Of a stretch of DNA of 64,000 nucleotides, positions 1 through 11,273 are shown piece after piece. The stretch is from Megascapheus bottae (taxonomy: Eukaryota; Chordata; Mammalia; Rodentia; Geomyidae): positions 9,640,001-9,704,000 of the forward strand of contig JANJXV010000039.1 of assembly GCA_024803745.1 (NCBI GenBank), written 5' to 3'. Each line of letters begins with the position of its first letter. Position 1 is the stretch's first letter. The notes under the pieces are model-generated. The model was not told the DNA's origin. It made no database searches and saw only the letters and a list, made by a program, of their open reading frames with translations. The position numbers were made by a program, and so were the translations under genes.

Positions 1-69
1 GGAAAACAAACAAACAAAAAAGAAGTAGTTCATTTGTTCTTGTATTGATGCATATTATTCTTTTTCTTC

Positions 70-276
70 TTTTTTTTTTTGCCAGTCCTAGGCTTGAGCT
101 CAGGGCCTGAGCACTGTCCTTGGACTTTCTCTTGGACTTTCTCAAGGCTAGAGCTCTACCACTTGAGCCTCAGCACCACTTCTGGCTTTTTGCTATGTAT
201 GTGGTACCAAGGAATGAACCCGGGTCTTCCTGCATGCTAGGCAAGCATGTTAACCACTAGGCCAAACTCCTGGCCC
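70..276 (-). mobile_element. IDL-Geo SINE
   Basis: Reversed full-length dimer, from T-run and GCCAGTCC to CTGGCCC. Perfect TSD TGCATATTATTCT at 49-61 and 280-292. Confidence 0.88.
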
Positions 277-344
277 TGCTGCATATTATTCTATATACAA
301 CTTTTCAGTTATTTTTACTGTATGTATGAGTGTATGTATATGTG

Positions 345-455
345 TTTGTACTAGAACTTGAACTCAGGGCCTGGACATTGTCACTTTTTCCCTCAAGCCT
401 GGCACTTTACCATTTGAGCCACAGCTTTACTTCCAGCTGTTTGAGAGGCTTCTCT
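345..455 (-). mobile_element. Geo-type SINE fragment
   Basis: CTTGAACTCAGGGCCTGGAC to GAGCCACAG; old and truncated. Confidence 0.6.
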
Positions 456-480
456 GATCATCTCTTATAAAATCTGCCCA

Positions 481-769
481 TAGCTGGGTATAGTGGCTCA
501 CAACTATAATCTTAGCTACTCGGGAGGCTGAGATCTGAGGATCTTGATTGAAAGCCAGCCTGGGTACTAAAGACCAAGAGACTCTTATCTCCAACTAACC
601 ACTAGAAAACTGGCGCTGTGGCTCCAGGGGGTAGGGCATAGCTTTGAGCTAAAAAGCTCAGAGACAACGCCCCAGGCCCAGGGGTAGGGTGGTAGCCTTG
701 AGCTGAAATATTCAGGGACAGTGCCCAGGCCCAGAGTTTAAGCCCTAGGACGGACAAAAAAAAAAATCT
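481..769 (+). mobile_element. B1-Geo SINE with internally duplicated Geo segment
   Basis: A 7SL/B1-like left part (GGCTCAC...GCTACTCGGGAGGCTGAG) fused to a Geo-like right part. The right part carries two copies of the CTTTGAGCT...GGCCCAG unit. TSD AAATCTGCCCA at 470-480 and 764-774. Confidence 0.85.
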
Positions 770-866
770 GCCCACAGCCTTCTGAACCTCCCTGCAGAGA
801 TTGGGCTAATGTCTGTTTACCTGGGTAGTTTGACAGAGTGCTTCTCTCCCTCTTCTTTTTGAACAG

Positions 867-995
867 AGTAGCCACAAACCAAAAGGTACGAGAACAGGTG
901 CGCCTGGAGCTTAGCTTCGTCAATTCGGACCTGCAGATGTTGAAGGAGGAGCTGGAGGGACTCAACATCTCAGTGGGCGTGTACCAAAACTCAGA
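867..995 (+). CDS. RHPN2: RHPN2 exon (HR1 end)
   Basis: Encodes [16 protein letters not shown] through GVYQNS, the C-terminal part of the HR1 coiled coil. Donor GTGAGT at 996. The acceptor is most likely the AG at 865-866; the AG at 867-868 is an alternative. Confidence 0.9.
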
Positions 996-3900
996 GTGAG
1001 TAAGCCACACCCTTCCCAATGGATGCCCTTTAAGCCAAGAGTTGCCCATATCCCAGATCTTGTGGACCAAGGGAGCCAGCAGCCCCTAATCTGGCCAGGG
1101 AGAGCAGTTTTTACGCGTAAGAGAATGAGTCAAGTACAGGGGTTTATAGGGTTGGCCTTTTGGAGTTTGTGGGGAGAAAACTAGAGTGTTGGACACACAG
1201 CCATTTGTTCAGGGACCTATTGTGGTATGTTTTATGGCAGAACTGTGTGTTTGGGTCCAGGCAAGGTGATAGCATCTGTCACTTAGACTGAGGTGTTGTC
1301 TCATCTGTGAGGATGCCCTGGAAAGTGCTCTGTGAACAGCTAGTGAAGTCAGATCTGCTCCATGGGGCTTCCCCCCTCTCAGCCACTCTCAAAGTCCAAG
1401 GCCTGGTTCTAGATCTTTCTGTTGAGAGAAGGCACAAGAGCCAGGGTTGCTGGTAGCTCATGTCTGTCGTCCTAGCTACTTAGGAGGCTGAGATCAGAAA
1501 ATCGTGGTTTGAATCCAGCCTGGGTAAGAAAGTCTATGAGACTCTCATTTCCATTGAACCCCTCCCCCCCACCAAAAGAACAGAAATGGAAGTGTGGCTC
1601 AAATAGTAGAACACCAGCCTTGAGCAAAATAGCTAAAGAACAATGTCCAGGCCCCGAGTTCAAACCCCAACAATTAGTACAAGAACACAAACTGTTTTGA
1701 ATGGGCATCTTTTATGTCTAAGGTTAAGACCTGTCTTGGTTCCCTGGGACCCTTACGTAAACACTTCAGACAGAAGCGTCCCCATGCAATATAGAGAAAT
1801 GAATGTCTCAATTCTGAAGTTCCAGAGTGTTCCTTATGGGAGTGGGGTAGGATGCCAGGGCCTACCGGCAGCAAATTGGGGTTCCTGAAATAGGGGGCAG
1901 GGACTGAAAAAAATAGAAGAGAGACAAACACATCGGGTCCGGGAGTTCTGCAGCCCAGGTAAAAACTGTGGCCTTGTTTATTCAACTCCAGGCTCATCTC
2001 CCTTCTTCAAACCCAGGGAACTTCCAGGTGTTACATTCATATGGTAAATCTCAGGTCATTTAAGCAGAATAAGGCCAGAAAACAATAAGACAATAAAGCC
2101 ATTGTCTGATGCAAATCAAGGTACAGTTTGATTCCACTCTGGCTCCCAACAGTAGGAGAAGACTGTAGCAGGAGGAATATTGAATGTGAACTTAGAGAAA
2201 AGCTCAGAAAGTTGCCACCAGGTGCTGGTGGCTCACGCCTATAATCCCAGCTATTCATGAAACTGAGATCTGAGAATCATGGTTCAATGCTATCCAAAGT
2301 CCTAACGGCTCTTTTTCTAATTTTACTACCGAAAAGCCTGGAAATAGAGCTGTGGCTCAAGTGATAGAACACCTGCCTTGAACAAAAAAAACTAAGAGAC
2401 AGCACCTGGGAACCTGAATTCAAGTTCCAATACCAGCACACACACACACAAACAAGAAAGAGAAAAAAAATAAAGTCTCCTGAGCAAGGGGAGGCTGAGA
2501 ACTAACCAACATATCCCAAGAAAGAGCTTAGGTATTTTTTGTGTGGGGTAAGTAGAACTTCTTCAATGTGGCTAAGCCTTGAAGGAAACTCAGGCAGAAA
2601 ATAGTTTCCTGGATTAACAGAAGGAGGATGTTTAGGAATTTTTTAGTCGCTTTGGAATGTACATTTCCTGACCCTAACCTTTCACATGACACCTGGGGTG
2701 GTGTTGTAAGCCAAAGTCAAACATCTGTGCTAGCCCTCTGGCACCTTGCTTTGTGTTACCTTCTGTCTGGCTCACCTAGGACTCCCAGGGTTGTTCCAAA
2801 AACCTTGTCAGAGCAAGGCAGCAAATGGCAGAAAGTTCTTGCTCTGCTCTGCTGTGAAATGTTAGTACTGTGACAAGTGCTAGTGTCTCATGCCTCTTAT
2901 CCTTGCTACTTAGGAGACTGAGATCTGAGGAGTACAGTTCTAAATCAGCCTAAAGGAAAGTATATGAGACTTTATCTCTAATGAACCACCAAAAAGCTGG
3001 GAGTGGAGGTATGGCTTAATGGTAGAGTGCCAGCTTTAAGTAAAAAAGCTAAGGGATGGGGCCAGGAGTTTGGCTTAGTGGTAGAGTGCTTGCCTAGCAT
3101 GCACAAAGACCAGGGTTCGATTCCTCAGTACCACATACATAGAAAAAAGCCAGAAGTGGTACTGAGGCTCAAGTGGTAAAGCTCTAGCCCTGAGAAAGTC
3201 CAAGGACAGTGCTCAGGCCCTGAGCTCAAGCCCAGGACTGGAGGGGGAAAAAAAATAGCTAAGGAACAATGAGTGCTCAGGCTTAGAGTTCACATCCCAG
3301 TACTGACATGCCTGTGTGCATGCATGCATGTGTACTTTCTTCCTCCCTCCTTCCCCCTCCCTTCTTTTCCCTCTCCCTCCCTCCTTCTTCCTCTCTCTCC
3401 CTCTCCCTTTCTCTCCCCCCCTCTCTCTCCTTCTCCCTTTCCTCTCCTTCTCCCTCTTTTTGCCCCCCTCTCCCCTTCCCCCTCCTTCTTCTCCTTCCCT
3501 CTTCCACCCTCTCCCTCCCCCCTCCCCCCATCCAGATTCCTGCAGCGGGTAGAGTATTGACATGTTCATGTGTAAGAGCGAGGTAACCCTGGGCCCTGGA
3601 GTGGCCACAGGTGATATCCTGGGAAGAGGGAAGAAAACTAGGTGTAGATTCCAAAGGACATAACTCCTTTCTTCTCACTTCAAGTTGTTGGTTATTTTTA
3701 TTGTGGTTTTGTTTTTGTTGTGTTGGTACTTCAAGGCTTGTGCCTTTTGCTGATTAGTTGAAGAGTCTCACAGACTTCTCTTCCCTGGCTGGCTTCGAAC
3801 TGTGATCCTCAGATCTCAGCTTCCTGAATAGCAGGATGACAAGTATGAGTCACTGGCCACTAGTTTCCAGATAATTTTCGTGGTTTTTTATTTTGTTTTG

Positions 3901-6900
3901 TTTTTGGTGTATGTGCTGATTTTGGGACTTGAACTCAGAGCCTGTGTGCACTGTTCCCGTTTTTTTTTTTTTTTGGTGGTTAATTGGAGATAAGAGTCTC
4001 CCAGACTTTCCTTCCCTGACTGGCTGTGAACATTGATCCCACAAAGTTTCAACCTCTTTTCGTTGTTACTGTTGTTGTTGTTGTGAGACTTGACCTCTGG
4101 TTCTGGGCCCTGTCCCTGAGCTCTTCAGCTCAAGGCTACTGCCCTACCCCTTGAACCACAGCGCCACTTCCAGTTTTCTGGCCATTTAATTTAGAGATAA
4201 GAGTCTCATGGACTTTTATTCCCAGGCTGGCTTTGGACTGAGATTCTCAGATCTCAGCTTCCTGAATAGCTAGGATTACAGGTGTTAGCCACCAGCTGGA
4301 CACCGATGGGTCACACTGCAGATTTTATGTCTGCAAAATAGGCAGAGAAGAAATGATCTTCACTGGACACAAAAGAAAAGGTAGAGAGCTCGGATCACAG
4401 AGAGAGTCATGTTAGTGCCACACAGGGGCTGGGGGGTGGTGGTGGAATGCCCTGGTGTTGGGGTCCTCAAGACAGTCATGAAGAAAACAAACTTTATATC
4501 CAGCCATTAGGACACTAGATCCAGAAGAGCCAGGCCTGGCCTTCTGATGTGAGGGCGAGGGGTGGGGTGTTGGGTCAGCCACATACCTAGGCTGGGTTGC
4601 ACGAGCATTCAGCATAACTGCCATGGGGGCAGTTTCAGCTTACTCCCATTGTCCACCTACCTTGCCTGGCATTCTTGGCCTCCTCTCTGGGCTGGGCGAA
4701 GCAGCTCATGAGGTCTCTCATTACAGGTTAGGCCCCTGGATCCCTATTTGTAAAACCCTGAGCACAGATTTACTTCCTGCCAGCCCTGTCTCAGGAATGT
4801 AGGTAGGGCTGGTGTGAGGTGACCCCATGGTCCTGGCTGCTGGTGGGGGTGGTGCGGTAGTTTCTGGAGTCTGGACCTGTGTTGGAAGCTAGCCATATTT
4901 ATGTGTCAGGTGGAGCCTCTGCTCTGAATGAATTCACTGACATTGTCTCAAAGGAGTGGCCTCTGAGAGGGTGGGAGGTGATGAAGGCTGCTTATGAGAG
5001 AAGGAAGGGGAGGATGATGGGAAAGGTTGGGGGCCAGGAGGGGCCCAGTGGAGTAGAGTGAGCACTGTGAGTGCAGAAAACAGGTCTGCTGAAAAAGAGG
5101 TTGAAATTGGAGAGGTAGATAAGGGTTGGGATGGTATTTGGGGATTGTCTTAGAAAAGGCAAGTCATAACCCAGGTGCCAGTGGCTCACACCTGTCCTCC
5201 TAGCTACTCAGAAGGCTGAGATCTGAGGATCAGAGTTTGAAGCCAGCCCAGACAGGAAAGTCCATGAGATTCTTATCTTCAATGACCCAGCAAGAAGGCA
5301 AAATATTAGAGTACTATTGATTGAAAAAGCTAAGTAAGAGCATACAGACAGGCCCTGAGTTCAAGCCCCAGTGCTGGCATGTGTGCATGCACACACATAC
5401 ACACACAGACACACAGAAAGGCAAGGCAAGGCAAGGCAAAGCAAAGCTTGATCAGAATTATCTTTATGGGGGTTGGAGGCATGGCTCAGTTGATAGAAAC
5501 TAGCCAATGAGCAAAAAATGCCAGGTACTGAATTTGAGTCCTGATTATGGACCTTCCCTCCCTCCCCCCCTCCAAAAAAAAAAAAAAAAAAAGAAGGAAA
5601 GACTTGTCTTTATAGAGCATGAACCACCAGCCGTGTGTGCTAGGCTGGCCTGGGGTTTGGGGGACATTGCTGGAGCACAGGCGTTCTATATCTTGTTGTG
5701 TTTATTCCTCGTAGGGAGGCATTTACCATCCCCTTGATTCCTCTTGGCCTGAAGGAAACCAAAGATGTGGACTTCTCAGTCGTTCTCAAGGTAAATCTCA
5801 AAACCTCAGACCCTGGGCTCAGTGTTTAAAATGGAAATAGGTTGCTGGACTCTGCCCAGAGTCTCATGCCTATAACCCTAGGTACTCAGGAGGCTCAGAG
5901 CTTAGGAGGATCATAGCCAGAGGCCAGTTGGTGCAAAAAGTATTATAACCTCATCTCAACAAACAGCTGGGCATGGTGGCACCTATCTATCATGCCAGCC
6001 ATATGGGAAGAATAGCTAGAAGGTTTCTAGTTCATATCAGCCTAGGCACAAACATAAGGCCCTAACCCCAAAGTAACTAAAAGGAAAAGGGGCTGGTTAT
6101 GTTGCTGAACCTGTATAGGGTCTTTCTAGCAAGTGTGAGGCCTTGAGTTCAAGTACACCAAAATAAATAAAGGAAATTGTGTGTTTTTTGCAAGGCTCAG
6201 TGATACTGAGCCCTCTCAGCCAGCTGTGTGGGTATTCAATCCTCTCATTTCTTTGCTCTCCTGAGTGGTTTTTCAAATTCTTCTCATGTGCCTAAAGAAA
6301 ATGGGTTATATCCTATTTGACTTTATTCATTTATTCATTCAGAGACAGAGTCTGGTTGGGCCTTTTTCTCCTGATCTTCAGCCTTCAAATTGCCTACAAG
6401 AATTACAAGCATGCATATCTGCCACCATGCCCAATCAGCATTTCTATTTTTTTTTTTTTTTTTTTTTTTTTTGGCCAGTCCTAGGCTTGAACTGAGGGCA
6501 CTGTCCTTGGGTTTTCTCAAGGCTAGAGCTCTACCACTTGAGCCACAGCACCACTTTCGGCTTTTTCTTTTTTCTATGTCTATGGTACCGAGGAATGGAA
6601 CCCAGGTCTTTGTGCGTGCTAGACAAGCACTCTACCACTAGGCCAAACTCCCGGCCCTTTTAGTCACACTTCTACTTATGGCTTTCTGGTGGTTAGTTTG
6701 GAGATTAAAAAGTCTTAGGGACTTTTTCCTGCCCAGGCTGGTTTGAAGCTTTGATCCTCAGATCTCAACCTTCTGAGTAGAAGGAAAGCTGTGAAGTGCC
6801 AGCATCCTGCTAAGTATTCTGGTTTTTTTTTTTTTTTTCCCTTCAAATCCTGCCCATCTACTCTTACTTGAAAAAAGAAAATCAGTTATTTTGATCGCTA

Positions 6901-8424
6901 CCGAAATTTCACTTTTTGTAAGAACTTGGTTAATGTTTTGAACCCATCAATTACTGACCTTTGTTCTCAAACAGACTGGGTCTCTGGACAGCAGAACATA
7001 CTTTGTTTGCCCTGGGCCGTCTTTGACCAATGCTTTGTTGACATTCAGGCCTGGCTCTTTGTGAGGCTGGATTTAGGTTGCAGCTGAAGAAACACAGTTG
7101 ATTGTATCCCAAGACTCAAGACCTCAAGAAAGTTCCATTTTCTGAGCAGACAACAGTGAAGAAACCACAGCTTGCAGTCAGCTTCTCTGTGGCCACCTGA
7201 ACTTAGTTACTGTTCTACCACTTGAGCCACAGCTCCATTTCCAGGTTTTGCTACTTAATTGGAGATACAAGTAGAGCTGTGGCTCAAGTGGTAGAGCACC
7301 AACCTTGAGTAAAAAAACTAAAGGAAGTGGGGCACGATGGCTCATGTCTATAATCCTAACTACTCAGGAGGCTGAAATCTGAGGATTGTGGTTCAAAGCC
7401 ACCTGGAGCACAAAAGACCATGAGACTCTTATCTCCAATTAACCATTAGAAAATCTAGAAAATTGGAGGTGGCGTTGTGGCTCCAGAGTTAGGGCAGAAG
7501 CCTTGAGCTGAAGAGCTTAGGGCCAATGCCCAGGCCCAGGGGTAGAGTGGTAGCCTTGAGCTGAAGAGCTGTAGGACAGCACCCAGACCCAGAGTTCAAG
7601 CACCAGGACCAACAAAAAATAAAATAGCACAGCCCAAATTGCATTTCATCTATTTGTATAAATCTAGTATATTGTATGTAGCATGTCTGTGCACACAAAA
7701 ACAATAGGTTTGGGGGCCAGGAGTTTGGCCTAGTGGTAGAGTGCTTGCCTAGCATGCATGAAGCCCCGGGTTCGATTGCTTCATACCACGTACATAGAAA
7801 AAAGCCGGAAGTGGTGCTCAAGTGGTAGAGCAAGGTCCAAGGACAGAGCTCAGGCCCTGAGCTCAAGCCCAGGACTGGCCAAAAAAAAGGAAACAATAAG
7901 TTTGTAAAGGAATGCTCAACTCAGAAAGCAAAGGCAGAGAGATTGCAGTTTAAGGCCAGCCCGACTACATAATGAGATCCAGTCTTAACCGAGAGAGGGA
8001 GGGGGGCGGGTAAGGGGGGAGAAAGGGAAAGAGAGGGAGGGAAGGAGAGAGAGAGTGGGAACGGGGAGAAAGGAGAGAGCCTGCTCAAGAAAGCATATGC
8101 TTCAAGCCATGTGGGAAAATACATTTTAATAGCCTTATCTTGTCATCTTTATGTAACCAGTCAGGGCCAACTCTTACTTTGTAAAACTTAACAGGCCCTC
8201 ACATTACTCTCATTTTTTCCCCCTTTAATACTTTTCAAAGACAGGTTGAACATCCCTAACGTGAAAATCAGAAATGCTTTGAATTCCATGACTTTTTCAG
8301 TACTAATGGGATATAAGTAGAAATTCCACACCTTCCTTCCTTCCTTCCTTCCTTCCTTCCTTCCTTCCTTCCTTCCTTTCTTCCTTCCTTCCTTCTCCTC
8401 CTCCTCTTCCTCCTCCTCCTCCTC

Positions 8425-8495
<71 letters not shown>

Positions 8496-10093
8496 CTCTC
8501 TCATATTTTCTCTCTCTTGCTCTCTCTCTTTTCTTTTTGATCCCAGTATTAAGGCTTAACTCAGGGCCTGGGTAGCATTCTGTCTTGGCTATTCATTCAA
8601 GGCTGGCACTCTACCACTTAAGCCACCGCTCACTTCCAGAGTTTCAGTGGTAAATTGAAGGTAAGAGTATTACAGACTTTCTTGCCTGGGCTGATTTGGA
8701 ACTGTGATTCTCAGATCTCAGCTTCTGGAGGAGCTAGGATGATAGACATGAGCCTCCAGCACCCTCAGCTTTGTTTATTTATTTTTTCTCTTTCTTTTGG
8801 CTCTGGTTATGGAACCAAAGCCTTTAGAGTAAGCATGAGCCTTGCCATCGGTCTGTATCCCAGCCTCTTGAATCACATATTGTCTGATTTTTTTCCCCTA
8901 CAGGATTTTATCCTGGAACATTACAGTGAAGATAGCTACTTGTATGAAGATGAAATTGCTGATCTGATGGATCTGAGGCAGGTAGGTTTCATGTGCAGAC
9001 AAGTAGAGAAGACGAGGCTCTGGGTGCTGAGAACGAAGGGAGGTTATTCCATAGCCAGGAGTTGGTGGCCCTTACCTGTAATCCCAGCTACTTAAGAGGC
9101 TGAGATCAGAGAGTCATAGTTCAAAGTCAGCCCAAACAGGAAAAATCTATGAAATGTTTATCTCTTGTTAACCACTAAAAAGCTGGAATTAGAGCTGTGG
9201 CTCAAGTTGTAGAGTGCCAACCTTGTACGAAAAAGCTAAAGGAGGGTACCGAAGCCCCTGAGTTTAAGCCCCAGGACTAGCAAATACATACATACATACA
9301 TACATACATGCAGCAGTATTTTAGGTCTTATAAAGAAAACCATAGCCCATGGGAACATGTAGAATGGCTAGAATGAGGTAGGAAGGATATAACAAAGGCA
9401 GGGTAGATGGAAATAATGAGTGTATAAGCTATGTATGTAGTGAAATTTCTATACTGTTCATTTTGTGTTTATTTCAATAAAGAACTTAAATTTTAAAAGA
9501 TTTTTAAACAAACATAGGCCCGGTGCTGGTGGTTCATGCCTATAATCCTGGCAACTGAGGAGGCCAAGATCCAAGGATCATGGTTCAAAGCCAGCCTGGG
9601 CAGGAAAGTCTATGAGATGCTTATCTCTGATTACCCCCAAATCAGAAGTGGAACTGTGACTCAAACTGGTAGAGCCTTGAGCAAAAAAAAAACCCTCAAG
9701 GATAGCCCCCAGGCCCTGAGTTCAAGCGCCACAATTCACCAAGAGAAAAGAAAACCATGGAAGAGGCTGTTGGATCTGGGGCTGTATTCTAGGATTCCTG
9801 ACTTCCCCCTAGGAACTTTGAAGCTCTCCTAGGGCTCATGATACTGATACTGGGCAACACACATCCCAGAAATACTACCTGTGTGTGTGCTTATACAGGC
9901 CGTGGCTGGCTACCTCTTCTCCTGTTCACACTTCTGTCTTTCCTTTCTCTTAGGCTTGCCGCACACCCAGCCGGGACGAGGCTGGGGTTTCACTGCTGAT
10001 GGCCTACTTCATACAGCTGGGCTTCGTGGAGAGCAGATTCTTCCCACCCACTCGCCAGATGGGGCTCTTGTTTACCTGGTAAGGTGGTTGAGA

Positions 10094-10129
<36 letters not shown>

Positions 10130-10863
10130 CAGTCCTGGGCTTGAGTTCAGGGCTTGAGCACTGTCCTTGGATTTTCTCAAGGCTAGAGCTCTACCACTTG
10201 AGCCTCAGCAGCACTTCTGGCTTTTTTCTATGTATGTGGTACCGAGGAATCGAACCCGGGTCTTCATGCATGCTAGGCAAGCACTTTAACCACTAGGCCA
10301 GACTCCCGGCCCAGTGGTTGAGATCTTACAGGGACTTCCCTAGGTCAGTGTTTATTAGCACATGTCTCACATAAGGTCCTGCTTCTGAAGTGGCATTTAG
10401 GCAGCAGATCCCAGGGATAAAGTTGATCTTAGCTACTTAGGTGGCTAAGATCTGAGGATCTCGGTTCAAAGTCTGTCTGGGCAGGAAGGTCTGTGAGGTT
10501 CTTTTTTTGTCATTTGTGAGGCGTGCATTCCATATGGGCACTGTATCTGAGCTCCTCTGCTCAAGGCTAATACTCCACTACTTTGAACCATAGCTCACTT
10601 CTGGTTTTCTGGTGGTTAATTGAGATAAGAGTCTCAGACTTCCCTGCCTGAGCAGGCTTTGAACTGCAATCCTCAGATGTCTCCCTAAGTAGTTAAGATT
10701 ACAGGCATGCACTACTAGCGCCTGGCTGGCTGTGAGATTCTCATCTCCAGTTAATCACCAAGAAGCTGGAATGGAGTTGTAAATCAGGGTAGAGCAGCAG
10801 CCTCGAGTGGAAAAACCTAAGGGACAGTCCCCAGGCTCTGAGCTTAAACTCTAGTACTGGCGT

Positions 10864-10908
<45 letters not shown>

Positions 10909-11219
10909 GGTTGTACAAAGGAGTTTTAATTGAATACATCAATATATGAATACAAATGCATATTGATCATTTATCCTAATTCCATCCATCCCCTGAAGTT
11001 ACCCAGTTACATTTTCACATTATGGTGGTTTGAAGCCAGCCTGGGCTCCAAGAGTTTGTGAAAACTCTCTATCTCCAATTAATTGCTAGAATAAGCTGGA
11101 AGTGGAGCTGTGGCTCAAGTAGTAGAGAGCTAGTCTAGAGCACAAAACTCAGTGACAGTGTCCAGATCCTGTGTTCAAGCCCCAGGACTGACACCAGATA
11201 TATATTACATATATGTATA

Positions 11220-11273
<54 letters not shown>

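Noticed and set aside
3057..3130. tRNA-like sequence with A and B boxes (GGCTTAGTGGTAGAGTGC, GGTTCGATTCC)
   Set aside because: This is the tRNA-Ala-derived head of the IDL-Geo SINE, repeated throughout the window, not a functional tRNA gene.
3213..3678. Long overlapping open frames on both strands (Glu/Arg-rich or Pro/Ser/Leu-rich)
   Set aside because: Produced by the CT-rich tract at 3336-3530; overlapping frames in all phases are a composition artefact.
8268..8504. Arg/Glu repeat open frame on minus
   Set aside because: Translation of the (TTCC)n/(TC)n microsatellite.
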